Positions 10,013-18,773 of a DNA stretch of 26,462 nt are shown here, one piece after another (the stretch's first letter is position 1; each line of letters opens with the position of its first letter). A program made the translations under genes and the position numbers. The notes below the pieces were generated by a model, which was not told where the DNA came from, ran no database searches, and saw nothing but the letters and a program-made list of their open reading frames with translations. Source of the stretch: Dictyocoela muelleri (Eukaryota; Microsporidia); NCBI GenBank assembly GCA_016256075.1, contig SDVU01000031.1, forward strand, positions 1 through 26,462, in the 5' to 3' direction.

Positions 10013-10190
10013 CGTAATTTTGGGGTTATTCAAAATATTTTTAAAATTTTCAAATTAACGTCCAATTTAGGAGTTGCGTAATTTGGGGGTTTTCCGTTAA
10101 TTCTACTAAAAAATTCGAAAAAATAAAAAACAAATGTCAAATTCGAAGATGTCAAGTTCGAGGGGGTTGAAATTAGGGGGTGCAAGTGTA

Positions 10191-10426
10191 TATATTACAT
10201 GTTGAAAACATCCATAGCAGCCAAATCGTAAAGTTGTCTCCTACCTTTGTTTGTGATTTTGGTTCTAGTTTTCTAATAATACCTCTCTTCGTAAGCTACC
10301 CAGATGCCCAGCAATATACGCGATCTTCGTTTTATCAATGACTCAGCAGAATTTAGGTAATTAGTGGCTTTTCATGAAAATATATTTTTCACTACTTTTT
10401 GCTGAGATGCCTCGCAGCTCTCCTCC
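10191..10426 (-). mobile_element. SINE copy 3a, 3' half of body
   Basis: From TATATTACATG through the CTACCCAGATGCCCAG and GACTCAGCAGAA blocks up to CTGAGATGC, this matches the body of SINE copy 2. It stops at the hairpin-ended element that starts at 10432. It has no tRNA head. It repeats about 165 bp that are also present in copy 3b, so the two are different copies and not one split copy. Confidence 0.75.
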
Positions 10427-10431
10427 CCGGT

Positions 10432-11204
10432 AGCCCGGAAAAATGCCAGAGGCATTTTTTCCGGTTTTTTTTTTCGGCATTTTCTCCGAAAAATTTTTGA
10501 TATTAATTGTTAATGATTTGATATTTAAAAGTTTTTTTTTAAAAAATATTTTTGATAAATTTTAATACTATTTATAATAAAATGAAATAAATAAAAATTT
10601 ACAGAACCCTTATTATGTACAATATTTATTTAATCTATGTGTAAAATTCCTTAAAAGAGTTACAAACTCTAAATTTTTATAAAATTTTAAATTTCCAGAT
10701 ATTTTACTATCAATTGACACGTTTTTTACAATTAATATGTCATATTTTCATATTTTATTATTTTTGAGTTAAGCTTTTATTATTCTATATTCAGGAAATT
10801 TATTGATTTTTTAAAAAAAATCTTACCTCGCCGTTTATTGTTTAAATTATTGTGATACACTTCACAAATATTTTTTATGTTGAAATCTCGGATTTTACAT
10901 GTTCATGTACTGTGAATTTTTTTATATTTTATAAAGTTTTATTTCTCTTTGAAATTACTATAAAAAATAAAATAAAGTGACAAATAACATTCATATCCTT
11001 TATTTTTTATATTTCCTATAATTATTTTTAATTTAATTTAAAGGAATAAAGTCAAAAAATAAAAAAAAATTATCAAAAATATTTTTAAAAAATATATTCA
11101 ATATCACATCATTATCAATTAATATCAATAATTTTTCGGCATTTTTTCGGGGAAAATGCCGGAAAAAAAAAACCGAAAATATGCCTTAGGCATTTTTTCG
11201 GGCT
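10432..11204. mobile_element. Hairpin-ended non-autonomous element (773 bp)
   Basis: The ends AGCCCGGAAAAATGCC and, on the other strand, AGCCCGAAAAAATGCC begin inverted repeats that stay alike for roughly 100-150 bp. Each end also holds small internal hairpins (ATGCC...GGCAT). The middle is very AT-rich with no open frame of note. This is the structure of a MITE or deleted DNA transposon. No transposase or target duplication was found to name its family. Confidence 0.72.
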
Positions 11205-11580
11205 GTCGTTCTAATAATATGTCTCTTTGTAAGCTACCCAGATGCCCAGCTGTATACACGATCTTCGTTTTATCAATGACTCAGCAGAATATAGGTAATT
11301 AATGGCTTTTCCTGAATATTAATTTTTCACTACTTTTTGCCGAGATGCGTTGCATCACTCATTCCCACACCTAAGAGTGTTCTTTTCGCTTTATTTTCAT
11401 ATTATACTAAGTCTTAATCAGCTATACCACACCATAAAAACTCTATATTACTGCTATATTTTCATATTTTTTGACCGATTAATGTCATTCCCTTCTAATT
11501 AATAAAGAGTTACGTCGGCGAGATTCAAACACATACTCAAATTTACATTCAAGAGTGTAAACCACTGAGCTATCTGGCCC
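11205..11580 (-). mobile_element. SINE copy 3b, head and 5' body
   Basis: The head at 11580-11508 begins GGGCCAGATAGCTCAGTGG and carries a worn B box, GTTTGAATCTC. The body follows down to 11205, where the 773-bp element begins. The 3' end of the body is missing. The sequence is about 88% like copy 3a by eye over their shared part. Confidence 0.75.
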
Positions 11581-11639
11581 ATATGATTTTTTAATAGAAA
11601 ATAATATTATCCAGGCCTAAAAATCATGTTCGGGTTGTA

Positions 11640-12592
11640 ATAATATTACAGAACTGAGTTTAGTTCGTAAGAGTGCAAAAAACAATTTATTATCGATGCA
11701 AAATGTCGAGATATCGAAAAAGAAAATTGATAATTAATTCAAAATTAAACTTTACTTCACTAATTCTCATTATTTATAAGATAATGAGCGAGTCAAATTA
11801 TCAACAATTATATTGGTGTCATAAGATTTACTACCATACTTAGCATATATTAGATAGAAATTATCGAAATGTTATAAAATCTTTCTTTCGGATAGACCAG
11901 TTTTTTTACGGGGTCCCGGAATAATAATTGAAGCTGGTGAGACCATAATAAGCCGTAGAGGAATAATTAGATATCCGACTAGTACGGATGTACAAACACC
12001 GGATACTATTTGGATATTAGGTGAAATTGATGCTGATGATAAAAAAAATTTGGATAAGTCCCATTATTCCCCCCTAGGATGAAAAAATGAGACTGATATT
12101 AAATTTATTATTATTTTTATTCTTATTTTAATTTAAAATTTATTATTATTAAACCATTCAGGGAGAAAAAAATGAGACTGATCGCCTCGGGGAGGGAAAT
12201 AATGGGACTGATCCAAAACTTTTCCATATTACACGTATTAGAGATAGAAAAGTGGATACAGTAACACGTGAATTAGAAAATGTTATAGGTGTTGGCAGCA
12301 TATTTCATACTGATGGTCATCCATCATATCCCGTGTAGCAGAAAATTATTTCTTGATCACAAATTAGTCTTTCATAATGAAGAATTTGTTATTAAGAAGG
12401 AACGCATACAAATAATATCGAAGGATTTTGGTCTAATCTAGAAGCAAGTATGCGTAAAGAGCACGGCGTCAAAAGAGATAATATTGATAATTAGATTGTT
12501 GGCTATAGATTTAGGAGAAGATTTATAATGAATGCAACACAGGAAGAATTCATTTTAATCTTTAAAGAAATTTTAAAATTATTTTTTAAATA
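11640..12592 (+). pseudogene. Merlin/IS1595-type transposase (copy 1), split
   Basis: Frames before 12048 read CYKIFLSDRPVFLRGPGIII, EAGETIISRRGIIRYPTS and DTIWILGEIDADD. After 12217 they read FHITRIRDRKVDTVTRELEN, FHTDGHPSYP, THTNNIEGFWSNL, MRKEHGVKRDNIDN and NATQEEFILIFKEILK. This is the ISXO2-like DDE domain of the IS1595/Merlin group. The first catalytic Asp is Gly (EAGET for EADET); the Asp of HTDGH and the Glu of NNIEGFW remain. A 169-bp palindromic element interrupts it at 12049-12217, and there are stops and frame changes besides. The N-terminal zinc ribbon is not legible. Its closest relatives in this window are the other three Merlin-type copies, but it is a distinct lineage. Confidence 0.82.
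12049..12217. mobile_element. Palindromic MITE of the TTGGATCAGTCCC type, 169 bp
   Basis: Inverted ends TTTGGATAAGTCCCATTATT and, read on the minus strand, TTTGGATCAGTCCCATTATT match at 19 of 20 positions. Inside, further blocks such as GAAAAAATGAGACTGAT are repeated in direct and inverted orientation. The element breaks the Merlin-type gene copy 1 between DDKKN and FHITRI. A 38-bp relative lies at 26206-26243. Confidence 0.75.
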
Positions 12593-12738
12593 AAATATTG
12601 TTTTAAATATTTTTATAAAAAAATATTATATTTTTCAAAAAAAATTTAAAAAATCGATATTATTTTTTTACTTCAAAGGTTCTACCCTTTGCTCTGTGCA
12701 TCTTTCTAAACAAGCCCTAATAGGATTATTTCAATATA

Positions 12739-14535
12739 ATGATATTTAAATCCATCTATTTTTTTTTATTAGATACATCTTTTCTCAAAAACCCGCCCAA
12801 CATAAAAACCTCGGTTTTTGAGGCTTTTAAAAAAGTGCCCCTAAACGGAGTCGGAATGTATTATAATTCGTCTTTACGCGATGTAATTCTACGTTTTTTA
12901 TGTACACCAACAGGACTTTTCCCCAAGAATGATATTTTTTTAATTTTTCTAAGTTCTAAAAACTTGATTTTTTTTGTATTGACGTATTATCGATTTTTTG
13001 TAAAAATTGTATGGAAAATACCCATGTTTTTCTTTTTATACCACTTATTCTCCGCAATTGACACCGAATCATTACAAAGAAGAAAGATAATAAATAGTAT
13101 CGTGGCAATAAAGGAATTAATAACGAGATATAAACAAACATCTAATCCTAAGGATATTACTCAATATTCTATTAAACTTAAAGATTTGCTAAAAAGTAAT
13201 CTTGAATTAAATAAACACATTCATAATCTCAAATTTAAGCAGAATCTTAACAATCCAGATATAATTAATGAATTAATAACCAAGTCTGTCATTTGTATTC
13301 AAAAAATCAAATTACTATTAAAGCAAATCAAAAAAACGAAAAGTGGAAATAAAAAATTATTTCTTGCCTATATCAATGGAATCCGAGAAAATGATTTTAA
13401 AAAGTGTAAAAAGTCTCTGAAAGAATTTATTAAGCACATAAAGGTAAAAGGAAATATTATTTATACAAAAACGAATGTACTATCTAATTTTTTATATAAA
13501 CTATCAAATGAAACACTAACCTTTTCAAGTTTCAAAAACTCTAATAACATGAATAGGAGTAATGAAAATAATAACTTAGTTGAAATTTTTAATTTAATAA
13601 CTGAAATTCGTGTTTTAGCCGTTAAATCATACGAAAATGAAATAAGTAACCTTCCGAGTGAAAATCTTACTTTTAAAGAATACAAAAAAATGAAAAAAAG
13701 TTTTGATAAATTTAAAAACGATATTATAAGTAATCAAGATTCGTTGAAAATCATTGAATCAGTTTTAACTAAATCAAATACGATTGATAATGATTTGGTA
13801 CACATGTTTAAATATTTTTCTTTATTATCAGATATAAATTTAATATTGATTTCATCAGAAAATTTTATTGAAAGAGTTCAACATGTAAAAGAATTTTCAT
13901 TTTATATAAATAAATGTAATTCTTTAGGGAATAATTGTCATTCTTTAGAGAATAAAAACCTGGCGGTTGAAGAATCAATAAAAATATCGGATCAACATGA
14001 TCAACATGATCAATCAAATACGTTTTATCAAAAGAATTGTGAAAGTCATTTTTGTCAATTTAATCATTCAGGGAAATCAGATGAATATTTAAACTTTTTG
14101 GTTTTGGAATTTAAAAAATCCTTAAAATGTAAAAATATCTTGACTAAAATTTCACAAGTGATTTTAAAATTTTTTGGGGTTTCTACAGAAAATATAAATT
14201 GGTTATGTTCGATCGATCTTGAAAAAACTGCACATATCATTTTTTCATTTCATAATATAAATCATATGATAATATTTTTTGATTTTTTTCATAATCAAAT
14301 GTATTATTCTTGTAAAACCAACGTTTTTTTATATTTTATTGATGTCAAGGTAATATGGCAACATTTTTTCTTATTATTATGCCAACTTGATTGGGTTATA
14401 AAAGCTTTGAACGATATTTTAAGTAAATTTATGAAAAATAGTAAAGTTGATCTCGATAAGGAGCTTTATTTATCGATTCTAAATGAAATGATTGATAAAA
14501 GAGCAAAATTGAGAGAGTTTTTAATAAATAATTGA
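12739..14535 (+). CDS. Orphan protein, 598 residues, possibly membrane-anchored or secreted
   Basis: This is the longest open frame of the window and I recognise no family. It opens at ATG 12739 after an in-frame stop at 12721 and ends at TGA 14533-14535. Residues 66-106 are strongly hydrophobic (NLIFFVLTYYRFFVKIVW, then MFFFLYHLFSA). Residues 110-600 are Lys/Asn/Ile/Ser-rich and mostly helical in character. DQHDQHDQS at 418-426 is a small tandem repeat, and several Cys lie at about 390-440. An alternative start at Met96 (13024), directly preceded by CCC, would give a 503-residue protein that begins with a signal-peptide-like segment, as in many microsporidian secreted proteins. I kept the long start because 95 codons free of stops are unlikely by chance in such AT-rich DNA. 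It has no transposon motifs and may be a host gene. Confidence 0.72.
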   Translation: MIFKSIYFFLLDTSFLKNPPNIKTSVFEAFKKVPLNGVGMYYNSSLRDVILRFLCTPTGLFPKNDIFLIFLSSKNLIFFVLTYYRFFVKIVWKIPMFFFLYHLFSAIDTESLQRRKIINSIVAIKELITRYKQTSNPKDITQYSIKLKDLLKSNLELNKHIHNLKFKQNLNNPDIINELITKSVICIQKIKLLLKQIKKTKSGNKKLFLAYINGIRENDFKKCKKSLKEFIKHIKVKGNIIYTKTNVLSNFLYKLSNETLTFSSFKNSNNMNRSNENNNLVEIFNLITEIRVLAVKSYENEISNLPSENLTFKEYKKMKKSFDKFKNDIISNQDSLKIIESVLTKSNTIDNDLVHMFKYFSLLSDINLILISSENFIERVQHVKEFSFYINKCNSLGNNCHSLENKNLAVEESIKISDQHDQHDQSNTFYQKNCESHFCQFNHSGKSDEYLNFLVLEFKKSLKCKNILTKISQVILKFFGVSTENINWLCSIDLEKTAHIIFSFHNINHMIIFFDFFHNQMYYSCKTNVFLYFIDVKVIWQHFFLLLCQLDWVIKALNDILSKFMKNSKVDLDKELYLSILNEMIDKRAKLREFLINN

Positions 14536-14640
14536 AAAATTTAATGAATTACTAAACCATATTAATTTTTTTCATTAAGATTAAAAAAAATGTTTATAAA
14601 CTTTTATTGATTTTTAATTTTAGATTTTTTAAATAACTTT

Positions 14641-14657
14641 ATATATTACATAATGAC
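14641..14657 (-). mobile_element. SINE copy 4, tail fragment left of hAT
   Basis: The bases ATATATTACATAATGAC correspond to the SINE tail ATATATTACATGCTGAC. The match continues at 16387 beyond the hAT element, so the two parts were contiguous before the insertion. Confidence 0.6.
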
Positions 14658-16386
14658 TAGGGGTAGGTTAAAATAAAGCCCCCGTATTTATACATTTTTT
14701 TCAATAACCCGTAGTTTACATTTTTTTAAAAAAACCCGTATTTTCAAAAAATAAATTTTTCCCCAAATTATGAAGAATTTATCTAAATATAAAGCCCCCA
14801 CAGAGCTTATAGAAAGTAATCCGAGCTTAAAGATTGTAAACAATGTTTTAACCTGTCTTACATTCTGTAAAGAAGTTAAATACACCTCAAGAGAGGGGAT
14901 AAGACCTATTAAGAAACACCTAGAGACAAGTCTTAGCCTGGAAAATCTTAAGAAAAAGAAGGTCAAAAACACTTAAAGAGGGTTGTTCAATAACAAAATC
15001 CAATGATATGCTCAAAGGAGGCTTGATACAGGCCTTTACAGCCGCGAATATACCACTTTACAAGCTCCAGTCGCTTGCTTTACAATATTTTATTGGAAAA
15101 TACAAAAAACCAGTACATGACGCATCTTTTATCGAAAGCCATTCTTTTCTCTTTTTCTTGAACAAAAAGAAAAGATATTCAATCTTTTAAGAAATCGGGA
15201 TATCTATTTATTATTTTGGACGAAACTACTGATGTCAATGTAAGATATATTCTTACTATTTTAACGGGTGTATGTTGTAAATATTCGAGAAGTCAGACAT
15301 ATTTGATTCATACAGTTTAACTTTCCAAGACCAATAGTGAAACAATTGGCCAAGAAATAATTAATCCAATGGTTGATCTATATGAGGAGAGAATAACATA
15401 CAGAAATCTTTGCTAATTGTTTCAGACTGCTCCATATGCAGTTAAAGCGGTTAAAAATCCGAAGTGTTCATTTTCCAACATTAAACACATAAAATATGCT
15501 GCACATATGTTACAAGGGTTATGTGAGAAGGTAAGCGATATATCGCCTCTATCAGATCTGCTAAGCAGTGAATTTATACGGATACTTGGGAAAAATCGGG
15601 AAAGTAAATCTATTTTTTGAAGTTGTATTGACTTAAAGTTCCCAATATGCAAAGTATGAGGTAAGTGGCTTAATTTTATGTTGGATTCGATGGAAAACTA
15701 TGACTTATACGTAACTTTTTTTATTAAGATTATTAATAAATACCCAGTATATTCATTTTTATTTAATACATTCGCGGATTAAATATTTATTAATGATCTT
15801 AATGAAATAAAAAAAGGTAAAATTCCTTTTAAATTCAATTTCCGATTTAGAAACGGGGAATCTTTCGACGATTCAGCAAGGTAAAATACTTGAGAAGGTT
15901 GATTTGAAACTAACCATGCTGTTCCTAGAGATAAATAAAAAGGCTTTGTAATAAAAGACCTTCGATTTTTTTTACGCGTTGCATTCTATTGCCTCATTAG
16001 AAAAACAAAATCTTTATATACGTTTCTATTACCGCGGTTGATGTAGAAAGTAGCTTTAGTAAAGTGGGTATAATATTAGACGATCTTAGAAGAAGTCTCT
16101 CGGTTCAATCGCAGGAAGTTCTATTAGCTTTATATTTTAGTAAAATGATTTTTAAAAATTATTTAAATATTTAAAACACACTTTAGAATGATAATCAATA
16201 AAAATTAATCCTTAGACCAACATATAATCATATAAAACACATAATATAAATTTTATAACCTCGTATTTTAAGCCAAAAACTATCTGAAAATCTCGTATTT
16301 TACCTGTATTTAAAGTAAAAAACTGTCTTTAAAACCAGTTTTTACCCGTATTTAAAACCTAAAAAAACAATATTTTACCTAACCCA
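14658..16386 (+). mobile_element. hAT DNA transposon (copy C), 1729 bp, 8-bp target duplication
   Basis: The perfect direct repeat ATAATGAC flanks the element at 14650-14657 and 16387-16394; 8 bp is the hallmark of hAT insertion. The ends TAGGGGTAGGTTAAAATA and, read on the minus strand, TTGGGTTAGGTAAAATAT are terminal inverted repeats. Next to them, CCCGTATTT-like motifs are repeated on both sides. The element contains a decayed transposase in plus orientation and is inserted in the tail of SINE copy 4. Confidence 0.85.
14770..16170 (+). pseudogene. hAT copy C transposase, decayed
   Basis: Readable blocks in order are: an N-terminal region with TSREGIRPIKKHLETSLSLE (14880-14945); AFTAANIPLYKLQSLALQYF (about 15030-15090); ILDETTDVNVRYILTILTGV (about 15215-15275), with the catalytic Asp of DETTD; APYAVKAVKNPKCSFSNIKH (about 15425-15490); AAHMLQGLCEKV; and VDVESSFSKVGIILDDLRRS (about 16037-16096), the C-terminal dimerisation motif. 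The family resembles hAT elements whose N-terminus is related to CGG-binding protein 1. Several frame changes and stops separate the blocks. It is not the same hAT family as copies A and B. Confidence 0.8.
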
Positions 16387-16630
16387 AATAATGACGATTA
16401 TATACTTGCCAACCTGGGTAGTTATCTCGTACCATAACTTTTAGAACTTTGATTTTTGATGAGCAATTACACGTCACTATTAAGACCCAGATGTGCTGCT
16501 GTATACACAATTTTCGGATTTTAAATGACTCGGCAAGATTCGGGTGATTAATGGTCTTGCAAAATTTTTTTACTACTTATTTTTCTGAGATATATCGCCC
16601 CTCATTCCCACATCTAGGGTCATTTTTCGG
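16387..16630 (-). mobile_element. SINE copy 4, main body without head
   Basis: Blocks TGCCAACCTGGGTAGTTATC, ACCCAGATGTGCTGCTGTAT, AATGACTCGGCAAGATTCGG and TTTTTCTGAGATATATCGCC line up with SINE copy 2 with many substitutions. The tRNA-like head is missing: similarity ends near CACATCTAGGGTC, before the Merlin element. It is one of the older copies. Confidence 0.65.
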
Positions 16631-16714
16631 CGTTTGAGCCAAAAAATCACCAAAAAACAATTTTGGCCGGCAGCCTAGCAACTCGCTCTACCTGGGCGTG
16701 TCGCCAGGCTTTTC
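16631..16714. other. GC-rich stretch before the Merlin element
   Basis: This short piece is much richer in G and C than its surroundings (GGCCGGCAGCCTAGC, CCTGGGCGTGTCGCCAGG). The second motif can form a short hairpin. I do not recognise it. It could be the end of another repeat that removed the SINE head. Confidence 0.4.
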
Positions 16715-16724
16715 GGAACTGTTC

Positions 16725-17005
16725 TGTTTTGGGGTAGTGAAAATTTCCTTATTTGGAAGAGATGATGAAAAAGTGAGAAAGTAAACGATGTTTTACTTTT
16801 TGTTTTACTCTACATGTATGTTTCATTTTTTTATCATCTATGTTTTTTAAGATAATTTCTCGACACTTTTAGTAAGTTATAAAGTCTAAAATCAAAAGAA
16901 AAATGTTGGTAAATTAAAAAAATAAGATAAAAAAATATGGTAAAACGAAAAGTTAAACATCCTTCATTTTCTCACTTTTCTGCTATCTCTTCTTAATTAA
17001 GATAT
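16725..17005. repeat. Left end block of Merlin, degenerate inverted repeat
   Basis: The block GAAAAAGTGAGAAAGTAAAC (16766 onward) is mirrored by GTTAAACATCCTTCATTTTC and CTCACTTTTCTGC (16950-16985). The left arm is the same sequence as the arms of the foldback at 18020-18314. Confidence 0.6.
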
Positions 17006-17102
17006 TTTGTTATTAAAATTTAAAAAAATTTAGTTATTGTGCAATAACTAACACAAAAAAATAAAATGACAATAACTAAAAAAATAAATTAAAAATGATT
17101 TT

Positions 17103-17975
17103 TTATTTCAAAATTTTTAAAAAATCCTCAAAATTCATATTTTTGTTGTTTCTAAGAAAATAAAAAACTTGGCAATAAATTTCCACACGTGATTTAGCAA
17201 TTCGAAATTCAGCGTGCTTTTTCTTTTTAAAAAGGTTCCAGAGACCTTCGATTGTTTGAGTGTGTGCGCCTGTTATTGAATCAGCAAAATTTTCATTATG
17301 TATAACATTAAAATGTTTAAAACCTAAATTTGAAAGGTTATCATAGGCTTTAGCCCCATCACTCATTATTATTGTCGCATCAACCACGATATTTTTAATT
17401 ACTTTCTCAAGTGTTGCCCTCTTTCTATCTGGAACTACTTGAATATAACACTTTCCACTTTCACGTTCCACTACGCCAAATATCCATGTTTGATCGGGAA
17501 AATACCCCCTTCCGTATTTTGAAGAAGCTATCAGTGACTCATCTACTTCTACTACTATTTTATCACCCCCAAGCATATTCATTGTTGAATTGTGAGCAAT
17601 AATTTTAATTTCAATCAGTTTTTTTAATTTTAAGATAAGTGTTCGGGATATTTTTAAGTTTCGTATCAATTTTGTGGTAACTGTTTCTTGATAAAATAAT
17701 AAGTAGCAAAAATATATAAACGTTCTGTATCCAACCTTCGTATTTTGTAAAATTGTATTATGTCTAATAGCAATTTTATTTCCGCATTTATATGAGTAAT
17801 AGAAATATTCTCTTTGGCCTTCATACAATCTCATTATACCTTGACACAAAGGACCAATATTTTCCATTCTTATAATCTCAGCTCTCTCCAGAATTTTTCT
17901 GGCTAATTTTTCAGTTATTACGTATTTTACCAATTCTAAGAATCCAATTTCTGACAAATTTTTATGAGGTTTCAT
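17103..17975 (-). CDS. Merlin/IS1595-type DDE transposase, intact, 290 residues
   Basis: It catalyses cut-and-paste transposition of its own element, acting in the nucleus on the terminal inverted repeats. Residues 40-70 hold a worn zinc-ribbon region with single cysteines (C44, C64) where the family usually has pairs. Residues 85-130 look like a helix-turn-helix (YQETVTTKLIRNLKISRTLI). The ISXO2-like DDE domain follows: VEVDES (D145), SDGAKAYD (D206) and HTQTIEGLWNLFK (E243), so all three catalytic residues are present. The length of about 290 residues is normal for Merlin. The start is the only Met at the head of the frame, and CCCC lies 4-8 bases before it. Codon use is as AT-rich as the surroundings. 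The frame is complete, so the gene may be active or only recently silent, but the reduced zinc ribbon is a caution. Confidence 0.9.
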   Translation of the reverse strand: MKPHKNLSEIGFLELVKYVITEKLARKILERAEIIRMENIGPLCQGIMRLYEGQREYFYYSYKCGNKIAIRHNTILQNTKVGYRTFIYFCYLLFYQETVTTKLIRNLKISRTLILKLKKLIEIKIIAHNSTMNMLGGDKIVVEVDESLIASSKYGRGYFPDQTWIFGVVERESGKCYIQVVPDRKRATLEKVIKNIVVDATIIMSDGAKAYDNLSNLGFKHFNVIHNENFADSITGAHTQTIEGLWNLFKKKKHAEFRIAKSRVEIYCQVFYFLRNNKNMNFEDFLKILK

Positions 17976-18019
17976 TGTGGGGTTAAATAATTTTTTTATA
18001 AAAAAACGTCAAAGTTAAT

Positions 18020-18314
18020 GTTTTGGGGTAGTGAAAATTTCCTTATTTGGAAGAGATAATGAAAAAGTGAGAAAGTAAACGATGTTTAACTTTTTGTTTT
18101 ACTCTACATGTATGTTTCATTTTTTAGTAAGCTTTTCTAAATAAAAAGATATTTGCCCTTCTTCTAAAGAAGAAGGGCAAATATCTTTTTATTTAGAAAA
18201 GCTTACAAAAAAATGAAACATACATGTAGAGTAAAACAAAAAGTTAAACATCGTTTACTTTCTCACTTTTTCGTCATCACTTCCAAATAAGGAAATTTTC
18301 ACTACCCCAAAACT
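18020..18314. repeat. Near-perfect foldback at the right end of Merlin
   Basis: GTTTTGGGGTAGTGAAAATT starts the left arm and its reverse complement ends the right arm. The arms, about 145 bp each, differ at only a few bases and meet at CCTTCTTCTAAAGAAGAAGG. The outer sequence equals the left terminal sequence of the element. This could be a MITE derived from Merlin that inserted at or replaced the right end, or a snap-back duplication of the end. Confidence 0.8.
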
Positions 18315-18324
18315 GAACAGTTCC

Positions 18325-18630
18325 TAAAATTTATTTAAATAAAAATCTTTGAATGATTTATTATTTTATGAAACATATTAAATAACAAAGAGCTTAAACC
18401 AGGAATAGTTCTTGAAATATAAAAAAAACTGATAATTTTTTAGTGTAAGATTAAGGATTTGATAATACTAACATCAAATAAAGAGAACATTAAATTATGC
18501 ATGTGCTCATTATTTTGCAATTTATGTAAAAAATATGTTTTTTATCTTTCAATAAATTTTTAACTAGATTTAAAATTTTAACATTCTTCTAAAAATAGTT
18601 TACACTTGAATCGAAATAATTAAAACATTC
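18325..18630. other. AT-rich spacer between Merlin and MULE 2
   Basis: No coding similarity, repeat or RNA gene was seen. The final part may already belong to the MULE 2 terminal region. Confidence 0.4.
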
Positions 18631-18772
18631 ATCGTTTTTTTTATTTTAATAAATTTTAGATCTAAATATTTAAACATTAATTGATTTTTTTATTTTAATA
18701 AATTTTAATCTAAAAATATTGGAAAATTAATTGATTTTTTTATTTAATAAATTTTAAATATAAAAAATATTG
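18631..18772. repeat. Tandem array, about 50-bp unit, three copies
   Basis: Units starting at 18631, 18681 and 18731 share TTGATTTTTTTATTTTAATA and AATTTTAATCTAAAAATATT with small changes. The array precedes the 18-bp array and the MULE 2 gene and probably forms part of the element's terminal region. Confidence 0.65.
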
Positions 18773-18773
18773 A

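Larger units (their letters stand above)
8234..10188 (-). mobile_element. pogo/Tigger DNA transposon 2 (1955 bp)
   Basis: The left end CAGTTGTACCCCC and right end, read on the minus strand, CACTTGCACCCCC are terminal repeats. They are flanked by TA at 8232-8233 and 10189-10190. Both ends hold subterminal repeats built on GGGGGTTTCAATT-like units. The element carries a decayed transposase on the minus strand. It differs from Tigger 1 in terminal repeat and in protein sequence, so it is a separate family. It sits directly against the tail of SINE copy 3a. Confidence 0.82.
16715..18324 (-). mobile_element. Merlin DNA transposon with foldback ends (1610 bp)
   Basis: The ends read GGAACTGTTCTGTTTTGGGG at the left and, on the minus strand, GGAACTGTTCAGTTTTGGGG at the right. 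They are near-identical and continue for about 100 bp of matching terminal sequence. Between them lies an intact transposase on the minus strand. Each end block also folds on itself (16725-17005 loosely, 18020-18314 almost perfectly). The 8 bases outside the two ends do not match, so no target duplication supports the full length as a single insertion. Confidence 0.75.

Noticed and set aside
12956-13141. Minus-strand frames inside the orphan gene (also 13461-13685)
   Set aside because: Both are antisense shadows of the 598-codon frame with no features of their own.
17411-17602. 63-codon frame on the plus strand
   Set aside because: It lies fully antisense to the intact Merlin transposase and has no recognisable motif; it is a shadow frame.
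17103-17975. Bacterial IS1595 insertion sequence, suggesting a prokaryotic contig
   Set aside because: The DDE family is shared with eukaryotic Merlin. The third catalytic residue is Glu in HTQTIEGLW as in Merlin, and every neighbour is a eukaryotic element.
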